Part shown: one piece after another, positions 17,761 through 27,128 of the stretch
How the letters are laid out: each line of letters starts with the position of its first letter
Numbering within the stretch: position 1 is the first letter of the stretch
Assembly: GCF_900184735.1 (NCBI RefSeq)
Contig: NZ_LT855405.1
Location: 186,001 to 250,000 of the forward strand
DNA from: Paucisalibacillus globulus
Lineage (GTDB): Bacteria; Bacillota; Bacilli; Bacillales; Amphibacillaceae
Length of the DNA stretch: 64,000 nucleotides
Reading direction: 5' to 3'
Made by a program: the position numbers and the translations under genes
Notes under the pieces: model-generated
What the model saw: the letters and a program-made list of their open reading frames with translations, nothing else
What the model was told of the DNA's origin: nothing
Databases searched by the model: none

Positions 17761-18891
17761 CTAATCCTGATATTTCTCTACTGTTTTCAATAATGCCTTC
17801 ACAATAATTTCAACACTTGGCTCAATTGCTTCATGATTAAAAACCATATTCGGATGATGCAATCCCGGCTCCAAATCACAGCCCACAGCAAGCATCGTCG
17901 CTTTTAAGCTAGGTCTTTTAATGGTATAAAAGTGAAAATCATCCCCACCAGTCGTGGTAATCATTGGCACTAAATGCTCTGACCCAACCGTATCCACGAT
18001 AGCCTCTTCCATAATCTTACTTGCTTCCTCGTTGATAACTGCAGCAGCCACACTAGAACTAATCGTAAGTTCAATATCTACTTGATGATAGTCAGAAAGC
18101 ATCTTAGCTATGCGGTCCACTTTTCCCATTAACTCTTCCATTGCTTCATTTGTCTGTGCACGCATATCTACAGAAAAGGTAGCATTACCTGGAATGATAT
18201 TAGTACTCTCACCACCAGCATGGAAGCTTGTCATTTTCACGGAATGCGGAATCATCGGATCTAAATAAATATTATTTAAATGCTGAAAGAATTCACTACC
18301 AATCTGAATGGCATTGGCGTTTAGATGTGGTCTTGCTCCATGTGCATCTTCACCAGTTATAACACCTTCAACAGACCATGAAGCACCATGTCGTATGGCA
18401 GGTGAGAATTGGCCATGGCGTAATTCCTGAATCGGACGTAAATGAAGACCATATAGATAGTCGACCTGATCTACAACACCTTTATCGACCAGCGTCAGTG
18501 CTCCATCACCTTTTTCTTCACCTGGTTGAAAAATAAATCGAAATGTACCTTTTTCTGGAATTCCATCCTCAAGCAAGGTAAATAATACACCTAATACAAT
18601 CGTCATGTGGGCATCATGACCACATGAGTGATTGGCTGTAAACTCACCATTCACTTCTTGCCATAACGCGTCAATATCTGCACGCAATGCAACTACTGGT
18701 TTTCCACTCCCAATTTCTACGACTAGCCCCGGAGCATCCTCAAACGTTTGAATCGTACATTCCTTTTCTTCGAGTAAACCCTTTATATATTCCGTTGTTT
18801 TATATTCCTTCCAGCTAATCTCTGGATTGGCATGTAAGTGATTAAAAATATCCGTTAATAATGGCCTAAGCTTAACATATGATGTTCCCAT
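17761..18891 (-). CDS. M20 family amidohydrolase, probable N-acyl-L-amino acid deacylase
   Basis: 376 aa from ATG 18891, chosen because GGGGA lies just upstream and the protein then begins MGTSYVKLRPLLTDIFNHLHANPEISWKEY like other M20D enzymes; a frame extension to 18954 exists. Metal ligands are seen in CGHDAHM, the catalytic Glu pair in PGEEKGDGA, and later YGLHLRP and TGGDDFHFY. Members hydrolyse N-acyl amino acids. As first gene of the operon with the GNAT protein and racemase it would release the L-amino acid from its N-succinyl form and pull D-to-L conversion forward. Confidence 0.9.
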   Translation of the reverse strand: MGTSYVKLRPLLTDIFNHLHANPEISWKEYKTTEYIKGLLEEKECTIQTFEDAPGLVVEIGSGKPVVALRADIDALWQEVNGEFTANHSCGHDAHMTIVLGVLFTLLEDGIPEKGTFRFIFQPGEEKGDGALTLVDKGVVDQVDYLYGLHLRPIQELRHGQFSPAIRHGASWSVEGVITGEDAHGARPHLNANAIQIGSEFFQHLNNIYLDPMIPHSVKMTSFHAGGESTNIIPGNATFSVDMRAQTNEAMEELMGKVDRIAKMLSDYHQVDIELTISSSVAAAVINEEASKIMEEAIVDTVGSEHLVPMITTTGGDDFHFYTIKRPSLKATMLAVGCDLEPGLHHPNMVFNHEAIEPSVEIIVKALLKTVEKYQD

Positions 18892-19032
18892 GGTGTCCCC
18901 AATACCCCTTTCTACTACTAGCATATGCAATATAGTTGTTTTTTCTATACCCAATAATTCATTGCTTCAACCATTTTTCTATGTTCAAAGCTTATGGGAA
19001 AAATAGGACAGAGTCAACTCATTGATTCGTAA

Positions 19033-19068
19033 TAAAAAGGAAGTGGTTTAATAAAACTCCCACTTCCT
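19033..19068 (-). terminator. Terminator of the MacB/FtsX-type ABC operon
   Basis: Stem GGAAGTGG / CCACTTCC with a T-run on the minus strand, ten bases after the ATPase stop. Confidence 0.85.
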
Positions 19069-19077
19069 CAAAACAAA

Positions 19078-19770
19078 CTATTTGCTAATGAAAACGGGCT
19101 CCTGCACCATTCCGTCCTTCATTCGAATTAATCGATTCCCATACTCAGCCGCTTCTTCAGAATGTGTCACTTGAACGATGGTAATACCCTTTTCCTTATT
19201 GATTCGATAGAAAAGCTCCATAATTTCAGTTCCTGTCTTACTATCTAAATTACCAATTGGTTCATCCGCTAATATTAATGCAGGATTGAGGATTAGTGCT
19301 CTAGCTATCGCTACTCGTTGTTGTTGACCACCCGATAACTCTCTTGGGGTATAGTTTCTTCGTTCAGACAATCCAACGATTTCTAGAATCTCATTCAGTT
19401 GTTCATGGTAATCTGCCGGCTTTTTCCTATCCATCGTTACAGGAAGTAAAATATTTTCTTCCACTGTTAGATTTTGCACCAAATTATAAAATTGAAAAAC
19501 AAATCCCATGGAGGTCCTTCGTAACCTACTTTTTTCCTTATCCTTCATTTGGTTAATATCTTTTTCCTGAAAAAATACCCTTCCTGAAGTTGGCTCATCA
19601 ATACCGCCTAGTAAATATAGTAACGTACTTTTTCCTGAGCCTGATGGCCCCATAATGGAAACGAAATCACCTGAATCAATTGTAATGTCAACATCATTTA
19701 TAACGGCAATGTCATTACTCCCTACCTTAAAACTCTTACAAAGCTTCTCTGTCCGTATCATACTCGCCAT
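19078..19770 (-). CDS. ABC transporter ATP-binding protein, MacB/LolD group
   Basis: 230 aa from the ATG at 19770, which has AGGGAGG nine bases upstream; an in-frame ATG at 19800 (overlapping the permease stop by eight bases, with AAGGA upstream) is the alternative. Walker [11 protein letters not shown]-loop FVFQFYNLV, signature [15 protein letters not shown] and Walker B LILADEPIGNLDSKTG are intact. This group drives mechanotransmission-type exporters rather than importers, removing antimicrobial peptides or lipoproteins or controlling signalling. Works with the permease directly upstream. No sensor kinase and regulator pair lies next to it, unlike Bce-type modules. Confidence 0.92.
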   Translation of the reverse strand: MASMIRTEKLCKSFKVGSNDIAVINDVDITIDSGDFVSIMGPSGSGKSTLLYLLGGIDEPTSGRVFFQEKDINQMKDKEKSRLRRTSMGFVFQFYNLVQNLTVEENILLPVTMDRKKPADYHEQLNEILEIVGLSERRNYTPRELSGGQQQRVAIARALILNPALILADEPIGNLDSKTGTEIMELFYRINKEKGITIVQVTHSEEAAEYGNRLIRMKDGMVQEPVFISK

Positions 19771-19792
19771 TTCTTCATGCCTCCCTAATTCC

Positions 19793-22303
19793 CTATTCAT
19801 ATCGTAATTCCTTGATCATATTTAATTTGAATACTTTACGAACTAGTGATAAGCTCGATAAGCTTAATAAGATGATAACCACCAGGCATAATAACCCAAA
19901 CAGCCCAAAGGTGAAATCGAATTCTGTTTGCATTCCGATTGCATATAGTAGCTTTGTTAGTAGGATATTTAACGCGATGCCCCCAAAAAGACCAATAATG
20001 ACTACTGCAAGGAAAGTGGTAAGCATTTCGGATAATAGCATTCTTACAATTTGCCCCTTGCTCATACATACCGAGTAGAGAATAGCGTATTCCTTTTTGC
20101 GTTGATTAAAAGAAACCATTAAATTATTGGAGATTCCTAAAATACCTACGACCATTCCTAACCCAATAATCATGGTAATTCCATCAATTAATGTATCAAT
20201 CGTGGCTTTTTGTGAACCAAGCATTTCGTCAAAGGTAACCACCTCGAGATCATGATTGATGTAAGTATCGGTTATACTCTCCTTTACTTCATCTGCCGTG
20301 TACCCATTTTCTACTCTAAGTATAAGTTCATGAAAAATACCAGCAAAATATGCTTCAAAGAATGGCTGTGGAATAAAAGCAGAGTTGCGGCTAGATGAAA
20401 ACCCAGAACTATCCATTGTTCCGGACACTATCATTTCCATTGGTTTTGAATGTTCAATTGGTTCATTATTCAAATCAACTGGTTGAATTTCAATAGAATC
20501 TCCTATAGAAAGGTTATACTTCTTCGTCATATATTCATCTAAAATAATGGCGTTTTTATGACTTGTTAATTTGTCTTTGTCTATATCTACATATGTAATT
20601 CCCTCAAAAAAATCATCCATCTCCATAAAATCATGAACACCCTGAATAACAAACGAAGCTTCAACATTATTCAAAGTAGAAGTTCCCAGACTAATAAATT
20701 GCTCGTAACTTGCTGAAACCCCGTCCATTTCCTTTATTTCATTTGCAATTGCTTGATTATTACTTGGTAAGGATAAGGTTATATCAAAGTCTTTTTTCAG
20801 TGTATTCGTTACGTACCGGTCAATACCAGCACTAGATATACCAACCATTAATAATAGTAAAAACACGACCATAATCATGCTTACATTATTTGCAACGATC
20901 TTATTACCGGCGATGTTTTTTATCCCTAGTTTTAACTCTCCAGATGAGCTAGAGCGCATGATCATTTGCATAATGTTAGAAATTCCATTTAATAAAGTAG
21001 GCATGAGCATCACAACGGAAATAAATAAGAGTAATAAGGATAGAATCGCAAGTAAGATGCCGTCATATTTGTTTAGAAAGTATAATAAAAAGGACAAAGC
21101 TAAGAACAGAATACCCAGTATCACGGTCCATTTCGAACGCTTTTCTGGTGTAAATGACGTGTCGAAAAGCACTTCCTTCAACGGTTTACGGTTAGCTTTC
21201 AAAATCCGAAAGAAGCTGATGAAAGCTGGGAATAACATCCCGAATAGAAGTGCAGTCAATAAGTAGACTACATCATATGTAACAATGGTTTCTACTCCAT
21301 ATTCCTTATATTCGTTAAACACATCTGCAGCATATGGAAGCAAAATAACAGCCAAAACCATTCCAAAAACAGATCCGATAACACCATATACAAAGAATTC
21401 TAGGAAAAGAACGCGATTCATCATCCCCTTATGAGCACCAACACTCCGAAAAGTCCCCATCACCGGCAACCGTTCCGTAATAATTAATTTGGTTAGGGAA
21501 GATATAACATACGCACTAATTAGCACAATAATAATGATAGATAACATCATGACCATTTGAAACGTTTGCTCATCTCGTAAGATTGTTTCTGCATCATTAA
21601 TCTTTTGTACGGCAAAATGCTTATTTCCTTCTCTTAAGCTAGTAATTACAGAATCTAGCTCCTCAGCAGGAACCTGTAATAGCGTGCTAGCTACCATACT
21701 TGATATTCCATACATATCGTTTACTTTCTGTGAATCCGTGATTAGGAGCAAATTCCCCTTTTCCGAATGAAACAAGCCATCTGGTTTACTTACCCCACCA
21801 ACTACAAATTCATAAGTATCATTACCACGAGTTACTTCTAGTCTATCCCCAATCTCCAGACTATAATCCAAAGCAGCTCTTTGACTAATGATGACAGTAT
21901 CATGGTCTAATTTAACTTCCCCTGTTATAACATCAATTAAGTCCATTTCTGTTGCCATTTCGGTATCCAGTCCATATATAGACACCGTTTTTTCATCTTC
22001 ATGAAGTTTGGTTTTTCCACTTGCTTGGATTAGATCTAGTTGATTCAAGGGGGTTAACTCTCCTAAATCGAGTTCACTAGTTTCATAGAATGGACTCCCA
22101 TCATCTGCATTCTTATTAACAACCAAATTCGCATTGCCGTATGAGCCTTGTAACATACTCGAATACGTCTCATTGATAATTGGATTTAAACTAAGTCCTA
22201 TAAACAAGACAAGTGTTGACAAAAGAATCGTTAAGAGAACAATTGCTGATCTAAGCTTTTTTTCAAAGATATTCTTTATTACATGTTTCATTATTATTTT
22301 CAT
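19793..22303 (-). CDS. FtsX/MacB-type ABC transporter permease
   Basis: 836 aa. Layout: one N-terminal membrane segment (residues 15-37), an extracellular region (40-250), three membrane segments of the first FtsX domain (about 255-370), two central segments (about 390-445), then a second extracellular region (500-690) and a second FtsX domain (about 715-830). This is the ten-segment double-FtsX plan, so one chain may act as a dimer of halves. Family role is export or membrane-coupled sensing of peptides or lipids; the substrate is not evident. Its 3' end overlaps or abuts the ATPase gene. Confidence 0.9.
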   Translation of the reverse strand: MKIIMKHVIKNIFEKKLRSAIVLLTILLSTLVLFIGLSLNPIINETYSSMLQGSYGNANLVVNKNADDGSPFYETSELDLGELTPLNQLDLIQASGKTKLHEDEKTVSIYGLDTEMATEMDLIDVITGEVKLDHDTVIISQRAALDYSLEIGDRLEVTRGNDTYEFVVGGVSKPDGLFHSEKGNLLLITDSQKVNDMYGISSMVASTLLQVPAEELDSVITSLREGNKHFAVQKINDAETILRDEQTFQMVMMLSIIIIVLISAYVISSLTKLIITERLPVMGTFRSVGAHKGMMNRVLFLEFFVYGVIGSVFGMVLAVILLPYAADVFNEYKEYGVETIVTYDVVYLLTALLFGMLFPAFISFFRILKANRKPLKEVLFDTSFTPEKRSKWTVILGILFLALSFLLYFLNKYDGILLAILSLLLLFISVVMLMPTLLNGISNIMQMIMRSSSSGELKLGIKNIAGNKIVANNVSMIMVVFLLLLMVGISSAGIDRYVTNTLKKDFDITLSLPSNNQAIANEIKEMDGVSASYEQFISLGTSTLNNVEASFVIQGVHDFMEMDDFFEGITYVDIDKDKLTSHKNAIILDEYMTKKYNLSIGDSIEIQPVDLNNEPIEHSKPMEMIVSGTMDSSGFSSSRNSAFIPQPFFEAYFAGIFHELILRVENGYTADEVKESITDTYINHDLEVVTFDEMLGSQKATIDTLIDGITMIIGLGMVVGILGISNNLMVSFNQRKKEYAILYSVCMSKGQIVRMLLSEMLTTFLAVVIIGLFGGIALNILLTKLLYAIGMQTEFDFTFGLFGLLCLVVIILLSLSSLSLVRKVFKLNMIKELRYE

Positions 22304-22506
22304 CGCAAGTCCTCCACCATTAGAACCAGGTATTTATACTTACCATAAACCATATGCAAAAAATAAACAAGATTCAATTAATTTTATGAAAAAGCTTTCT
22401 ACTACTTTCATCTATGCAGGGAGTTCTAGTACGCTACTTATTTTTAAAGATGATTCATCTTGCTCATTTTAGTAAAAGGATATTTTTGTATGGTTTGTTG
22501 CTATTT

Positions 22507-23094
22507 GCTAGAGACTGTGCGGTAACTAATTACTTGGATAGCGCAACATACCCGCTTCGGAAATACACTCCGCTTTCCGCGGGCGGCTGGTGAGCCTCCT
22601 CAGAGCTAAAGCTCTTGCGGGGTCTCACCTATGCCTATCCTCCCGCAGGAGTCTCCGTGTATTTCCTACGCTAATTTGGATTAATTTATTGGAAACTCAT
22701 CGAACCTTTAACCTTATTGTTTAAATCTAAAACTAACCATAATTTAGAAAGTCCAAACTAGCGCAGGCAGAATACGTAGACTCCTCGAAAATAAAGAACA
22801 ATTTTCTTCGTGCGATGATTATGCTGCCGAAGCCTTCCTTGGGACTGCGATTACTCGCCCCACCGAAAACCATTGTCCTGCGGGAATAGCACGTGTCCGA
22901 AGACCCCGCAGAGGCGATCTTTCCTCGAGGAGGCTGAGGCCGTGCCCGCGGCAAGGTAGACACTGAGACGGTCTTTTCGAGCAGATGTCGCCCCTGTGCT
23001 GACAGTAAAAGCGGAGTATTCTGCCGGAGCGGTATCATACAGCTATACCCATAGCTAATGTTGTAATTATACTAGTTACCGCACAGTTTCTAAC
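22507..23094. repeat. Modular inverted-repeat element, copy 2 (588 bp, longest)
   Basis: Ends are well-matched terminal inverted repeats of 24 bases (21 of 24 identical; core GACTGTGCGGTAACTA). The GGAAATACAC-bounded left arm carries the type B core; the CAGAATAC-bounded right arm carries the type A core, reverse of copy 1. The right arm also holds two extra blocks: a module of about 91 bases at 22786-22876 (CGAAAATAAAGAACAATTTT to ACCATTG) that recurs in copies 3 and 4, and a block at 22952-23007 found only here. Lies between two genes of the same direction. A short ORF inside it is an artefact. Confidence 0.9.
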
Positions 23095-23150
23095 ATACTA
23101 TTTAGTAGATTAATCTAACTGGAAAAACAACCTCTTTCAGAATTTATCCT

Positions 23151-23190
23151 AAAAAAAGAGGGGATTCACCGGCTTTCGGAGTTCCCCTCT
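23151..23190 (-). terminator. Terminator of the amidohydrolase gene
   Basis: Long stem AGAGGGGA..CCG / CGG..TCCCCTCT with seven T following on the minus strand. Confidence 0.88.
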
Positions 23191-23217
23191 GTTTTCTATC
23201 CTTTATATTTATCATGG

Positions 23218-24819
23218 TCAGGTGGATTTAATGTACTTAATATCCCCTCCAATGATCGTCATATCTATATCCGTCTGTAACAGTTCATCTGGGTCCTTTA
23301 TATCAAATGGATTCTTGGAATACACGGTCATATCCGCTAGTTTTCCACGTGCAATAGTTCCTTTTACAGTCTCTTCATTGGTTGGATATGCTCCCATTTC
23401 CGTAAATAATTGAAATGCCTCATTCATGGTTAGTTTTTCAGATACATTCCATCCTTTATGGGTATCTCCAGGTGCCTTACGAGTTACTGCTGCATGGATA
23501 CCAAGTAGTGGATCCATCGGCTCAACTGGTGAATCAGAGCCACCTGCACAAATGACATTGGAGTCGATTAATGTTTTCCATGCATATGAAAGCGGGAGTC
23601 TGTTAGGACCTAGTCGATCTTCTACCCAAGGAAAATCACCAACCACGAATCTAGGTTGAATATCTGCAATTCTACTAGGAATAGCTAATCTTGAAATTAA
23701 ATCTTTTCGTAATGCTTGAACATGAATCAATCGGTCACGATAAGCTACGGTTGGAAATTTATCTAATTCATTCAAGACCATTTCTAATGCCTTATCTCCA
23801 ATCGTATGAACCGCAATAGGCATGGATAAGTCACGCGCTTTTCGAATGATGTCATATAATTCCTCACTCGAATACATTGCCTCTCCATATTGATTAGGCG
23901 CATCATGATATGGTTCCGATAGTAAAGCGGTCCTTCTCCCAAACGCACCATCTGCAAAAAGCTTCACTGCACCTATTTGTAAAGTATCATTGCCAAAACC
24001 TGTATACATGCCCGCTTCTTTTAAATCATCTAAATACTCATGGTCAATTAATAAATTTGACCGGAGTCCTAGTTGCTCTTGATTTAATAACTCATCAAAT
24101 AATTGATACGTATGATGCAAGCCACCTAAGAAACTAGGATCATTGGTATGAACACTGGTTAATCCTTTTTGTATCGCCAACTGAATCGTCTCACGCAATG
24201 CCCCTTTTAATTCTCCCAGAGAGTATTCTGGAATATACTGTTTAAAAATCTCTGATGCTGATTCTAGTATGAGTCCGGTTGGCTGTTTCGTTCTATCATC
24301 TACAACAATTGCTCCACCTTGAGGGATACTCATTTCTGGATGATAACCACTTACCTCTAGAGCTTTACCATTAACAAGTGCAGCATGCCCACAGACCCTA
24401 GGGATAAATAATGGATTATGAGGAGCCACATGATCTAACTCGGAAATAGTTGGAATCCCACCATCCGTAAATAGATTCTCATCCCAACCTCTACCTAGTA
24501 ACCATTCACCAGGGGATAATGTTGTTGCTTTCGATTTAATTTTTTGTAGCATCTCTTCTTTTGAAGTAAATCCTGTTACATCGACATGTAATAAATTTAT
24601 GGCAATCGCAGACATATGGAGGTGACTATCCACTAAACCAGGGGTAACTGTCTTTCCATCCAGATTAACTACCTCTGTATTCAGTCCATTCCAATACGTC
24701 ATGATTTCATCTTTAGAACCACTATCAATAAATCTGCCATTTTCAACTACGACCGCTTCAACCTTTGGCTTTATTGGATCAAATGTATAAAAGGCACCAT
24801 TTGTGAATATCTTTCTCAT
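23218..24819 (-). CDS. YtcJ-like metal-dependent amidohydrolase (Amidohydro_3)
   Basis: 533 aa. Amidohydrolase superfamily enzyme: DSHLHMS gives the first metal His pair, followed by KLFADGAFGRRTALL, AVHTIGDKALEMVLNELD, RLIHVQAL, IQPRFVVGDFPWVEDRLG and the metal Asp in CAGGSDSPVEPMDPL. A C-terminal beta sandwich closes the fold (GTIARGKLADMTVYSKNPF). Relatives hydrolyse N-acyl or N-substituted amide compounds, but the substrate of YtcJ itself is not settled. ATG 24819 has AAGGGG-type ribosome site. Stands alone, downstream of repeat copy 2 and convergent with nothing. Confidence 0.9.
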   Translation of the reverse strand: MRKIFTNGAFYTFDPIKPKVEAVVVENGRFIDSGSKDEIMTYWNGLNTEVVNLDGKTVTPGLVDSHLHMSAIAINLLHVDVTGFTSKEEMLQKIKSKATTLSPGEWLLGRGWDENLFTDGGIPTISELDHVAPHNPLFIPRVCGHAALVNGKALEVSGYHPEMSIPQGGAIVVDDRTKQPTGLILESASEIFKQYIPEYSLGELKGALRETIQLAIQKGLTSVHTNDPSFLGGLHHTYQLFDELLNQEQLGLRSNLLIDHEYLDDLKEAGMYTGFGNDTLQIGAVKLFADGAFGRRTALLSEPYHDAPNQYGEAMYSSEELYDIIRKARDLSMPIAVHTIGDKALEMVLNELDKFPTVAYRDRLIHVQALRKDLISRLAIPSRIADIQPRFVVGDFPWVEDRLGPNRLPLSYAWKTLIDSNVICAGGSDSPVEPMDPLLGIHAAVTRKAPGDTHKGWNVSEKLTMNEAFQLFTEMGAYPTNEETVKGTIARGKLADMTVYSKNPFDIKDPDELLQTDIDMTIIGGDIKYIKST

Positions 24820-24986
24820 ACTTCTATCCCCTTTACATGACTTCCCGATTCTGTTCCGCTTGCAATTTTCTTCATTTTCACTAATATATAAAACATTCTT
24901 AATACAGTCAATGAATCACGTGGACAATATGTGTTTTTATGGTACTATTTAACTAATATTTTTTGTTTATAAGGAGAGTCGTTAAT

Positions 24987-25379
24987 GTGATCGAGGTATA
25001 CACAGATGGAGCATCTAAAGGTAATCCAGGCATAAGTGGAATTGGTATATATATAAAAGCACATGGTGAGCGATTCGAATTTAGCTTCCCACTAAATGAA
25101 ATGACGAATCATGAAGCCGAGTTTCATGCCGTCATTAAAGCACTTGAGATCTGTGAAGAGAAATTCCCTAATGAAATCCTATCCTTTCGCTCTGATTCTC
25201 AAACAGTGGTGAGTGTCGTGGACAATGACTTTACTAAAAATAAAACCTTCCTCCCATTACTTGAAATCATACGAGAAAAAGTAACCAAGTTCCCATACTT
25301 CTTCATCAAATGGATACCCGAAAAAGAAAACGGAAACGCCGACCGCCTAGCCCGAAAAGCAATCCAAGACCAAAATTAA
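24987..25379 (+). CDS. RNase HI-like protein
   Basis: 130 aa from GTG 24987, chosen because AAGGAGAG lies eight bases upstream and the protein begins MIEVYTDGASKGNPG directly at the first beta strand; an upstream TTG extends the frame by eight residues without support. The four acidic catalytic residues of RNase H are visible in YTDGA, NHEAEFHAV, RSDSQ and NGNADRLAR. Small relatives in Bacilli (YpeP/YpdQ-like) are related to RNase HI but some lack activity on RNA/DNA hybrids; since all four acids are present here, cleavage of RNA in hybrids is plausible. Monocistronic. Confidence 0.88.
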   Translation: MIEVYTDGASKGNPGISGIGIYIKAHGERFEFSFPLNEMTNHEAEFHAVIKALEICEEKFPNEILSFRSDSQTVVSVVDNDFTKNKTFLPLLEIIREKVTKFPYFFIKWIPEKENGNADRLARKAIQDQN

Positions 25380-25397
25380 ACACCTCCACGGGTTTTG

Positions 25398-25428
25398 AGG
25401 TGCCTGTCACTTCCCGAATTTTGTCGAA
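25398..25428 (-). repeat. Short dispersed repeat with GTGACAGGCACC, copy 1
   Basis: Reads TTCGACAAAATTCGG..AGTGACAGGCACCT on the minus strand, right after the RNase H-like gene. Matches 49631-49661 over its length (TTCGACAAA...GTGCCAGGCACCT) and shares GTGACAGGCACC with 28224-28236. Confidence 0.6.
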
Positions 25429-25436
25429 TAGAAAAT

Positions 25437-25478
25437 TAAAAAGAGCTACTGAACACCAATCTGTTCAGTAGCTCTTTC
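25437..25478. terminator. Bidirectional terminator between RNase H-like and CBS genes
   Basis: Perfect 15-base stem AAGAGCTACTGAACA / TGTTCAGTAGCTCTT with A and T runs on both sides; serves both convergent genes. Confidence 0.9.
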
Positions 25479-25481
25479 CAA

Positions 25482-26108
25482 CTAATTCAATTTCTCTACA
25501 TCTGTCACGGTAAAGTTGTTCTTATCCAAATCAGCTTTTATTTTCTCCGCAAGTGCTTCATTTACATCCTCAGGTAAGACGATACATACCCTTCTAACGT
25601 AATTGGAATTATTATTTAGTGAAATAACACTTTGCACATTACAATGTTTGTTCACAACCTTCAACATCTTTTGTAATGCTCCTGCATATTCAATCGTTCC
25701 AATGGTGAAGGAATAGCTTCCATTATGAACTCCCCATGCATTCTCTAACACTTGTATAACGTTTCCGTTCGTTAGTATCCCTAAAAATTCCATGGAGTCA
25801 TTTACTACGGCCAAATAAGGCAATTGCTTTATGGATGAGAAAACTTTGAAGAACGGGGCATCTTCTTTTATGTAACCTTCCCGGTCAGTGATTAACTCTG
25901 ATAAAGTACCGACCATTGAATGATCAATTTCATACTCCAGTAAGTCGACCTTGTAAATATTGCCGACATACTTTTCCCCAGTCTCATCCAGAACTGGAAT
26001 ACAGCGATAACCTGATTCTTCAATCGTATTCATCACGGATTCTAAGCTATCATTTTCCCTTACATGGACAACTTCTTTTTTGTTCACATAATCATTTTTT
26101 ACTAGCAT
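25482..26108 (-). CDS. cbpA: CBS-ACT protein, CbpA-like cyclic di-AMP binding protein
   Basis: 208 aa, cytoplasmic. Two CBS repeats occupy about residues 10-125 (DSLESVMNTIEESGYRCIPVLDETGEKYVGNIYKVDLL; VFSSIKQLPYLAVVNDSMEFLGILTNGNVIQVLE) and an ACT-like domain follows (SYSFTIGTIEYAGALQKMLKVVNKHCNVQSVISL ... RRVCIVLPEDVNEALAEKIKADL). The size and CBS plus ACT order match the CbpA-type c-di-AMP binding proteins first found in Listeria. Such proteins link c-di-AMP to osmotic and potassium balance or to other targets. Ligand binding is inferred from domain order only; an adenosine nucleotide is the alternative. Confidence 0.68.
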   Translation of the reverse strand: MLVKNDYVNKKEVVHVRENDSLESVMNTIEESGYRCIPVLDETGEKYVGNIYKVDLLEYEIDHSMVGTLSELITDREGYIKEDAPFFKVFSSIKQLPYLAVVNDSMEFLGILTNGNVIQVLENAWGVHNGSYSFTIGTIEYAGALQKMLKVVNKHCNVQSVISLNNNSNYVRRVCIVLPEDVNEALAEKIKADLDKNNFTVTDVEKLN

Positions 26109-26285
26109 ATATTCCCCTCCATGATAGTATTCTTGGGATGACTAACCCTTATCCCTTACCTCTATTTTCCTATATTACCAGTTAAATAGCAACATGGTTA
26201 CTTCGACAAATTTTATAAGGAACTCACATTCACTCATCCTTTTACAATTGAGTTAGGTTATCTTATACTGATTATACTTTTCACT

Positions 26286-26329
26286 ACAAAAAGGACTGCT
26301 AGAAGCTATTACCTAAGCCTCTAGCAGTC
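26286..26329 (-). terminator. Terminator of the 168-aa lipoprotein gene
   Basis: Ten-base stem GACTGCTAGA / TCTAGCAGTC with internal GCT/AGC extension and T-run on the minus strand. Confidence 0.8.
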
Positions 26330-26387
26330 TCGTTATTATGAATATAATCTCATAGAGAGGGATAATCTCGTAATCCATTATATGACT

Positions 26388-26894
26388 CTATTCTTCTTCC
26401 TCAATAAAATCATATTCTTCTCTTAATGATTCCCAGTGATCTGTAACAGCTTTATCCTTTTCCGCTGCAATCGTATTTAGTTCCACTAACTCTGTTTCTA
26501 GTGCTAATAGATCCTCTTCAGACTTAGTCGTATCAAGAAAAGCTTCAACAAATTCTCTCTCTTTTTCAACTGCATCGTACATTGCATTTGCCAACTCTAT
26601 ATGTAGAGAATGGTAGTCTTTCGCAACATCATGTTCCAGTGATTGTGACTCATAATACTCCTTTATTTCGGTAAGTAAAGGAAGTAATTCATTATCATAA
26701 ACTTCTAGTGCTTCCTCGTCAGTTGCTACTGTTTCAATTTTTGTATAAAGCCCATCAACCTGTTCTAATTTAGGATTAATTTCATCCACCATTGCATTAT
26801 GGTAGTCTAACACCTCATCCTCCTCTGGTGAGCTACACGCTGCAAGAACAACCATTAATGTTAATCCAACTAGTAAAAGTAATAATTTTTTCAT
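26388..26894 (-). CDS. Small acidic helical lipoprotein, function unknown
   Basis: 168 aa. Lipoprotein signal MKKLLLLLVGLTLMVVLAAC with lipidated Cys at residue 20, then SSPEEDEV. The mature part is acidic and almost wholly helical, with a pattern like a small helical bundle (LDYHNAMVDEINPKLEQVDGLY; YDNELLPLLTEIKEYYESQ; YHSLHIELANAMYDAVEKEREF). No catalytic motif. It resembles in style the small helix-bundle lipoproteins common in Bacillaceae, but I do not recognise a family with confidence. Single gene with its own terminator. Confidence 0.75.
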   Translation of the reverse strand: MKKLLLLLVGLTLMVVLAACSSPEEDEVLDYHNAMVDEINPKLEQVDGLYTKIETVATDEEALEVYDNELLPLLTEIKEYYESQSLEHDVAKDYHSLHIELANAMYDAVEKEREFVEAFLDTTKSEEDLLALETELVELNTIAAEKDKAVTDHWESLREEYDFIEEEE

Positions 26895-27128
26895 CTTGTT
26901 TTTTCCCCTTTATTTATGTACTCCTAGCAATTTTAAAGCAAATCTCCGAACTGTCAATTACATGTCATTTTCTAATCCAATATAATTAGGTATAAAGTCT
27001 CGCTTGTAGACAACAGTAGTAACTTTTCGTTACCAAATAGGACACTTGTTGTAAGGAATAGAAGTCTATATAAATACCATTTTATGGAAATAACTTAGTT
27101 CAAATGATTCATTTTGATAATATTTTTA

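Noticed and set aside
22733-23038. 101-aa ORF in repeat copy 2
   Set aside because: Lies wholly within the inverted-repeat element; composition follows the repeat arms, not a protein family.
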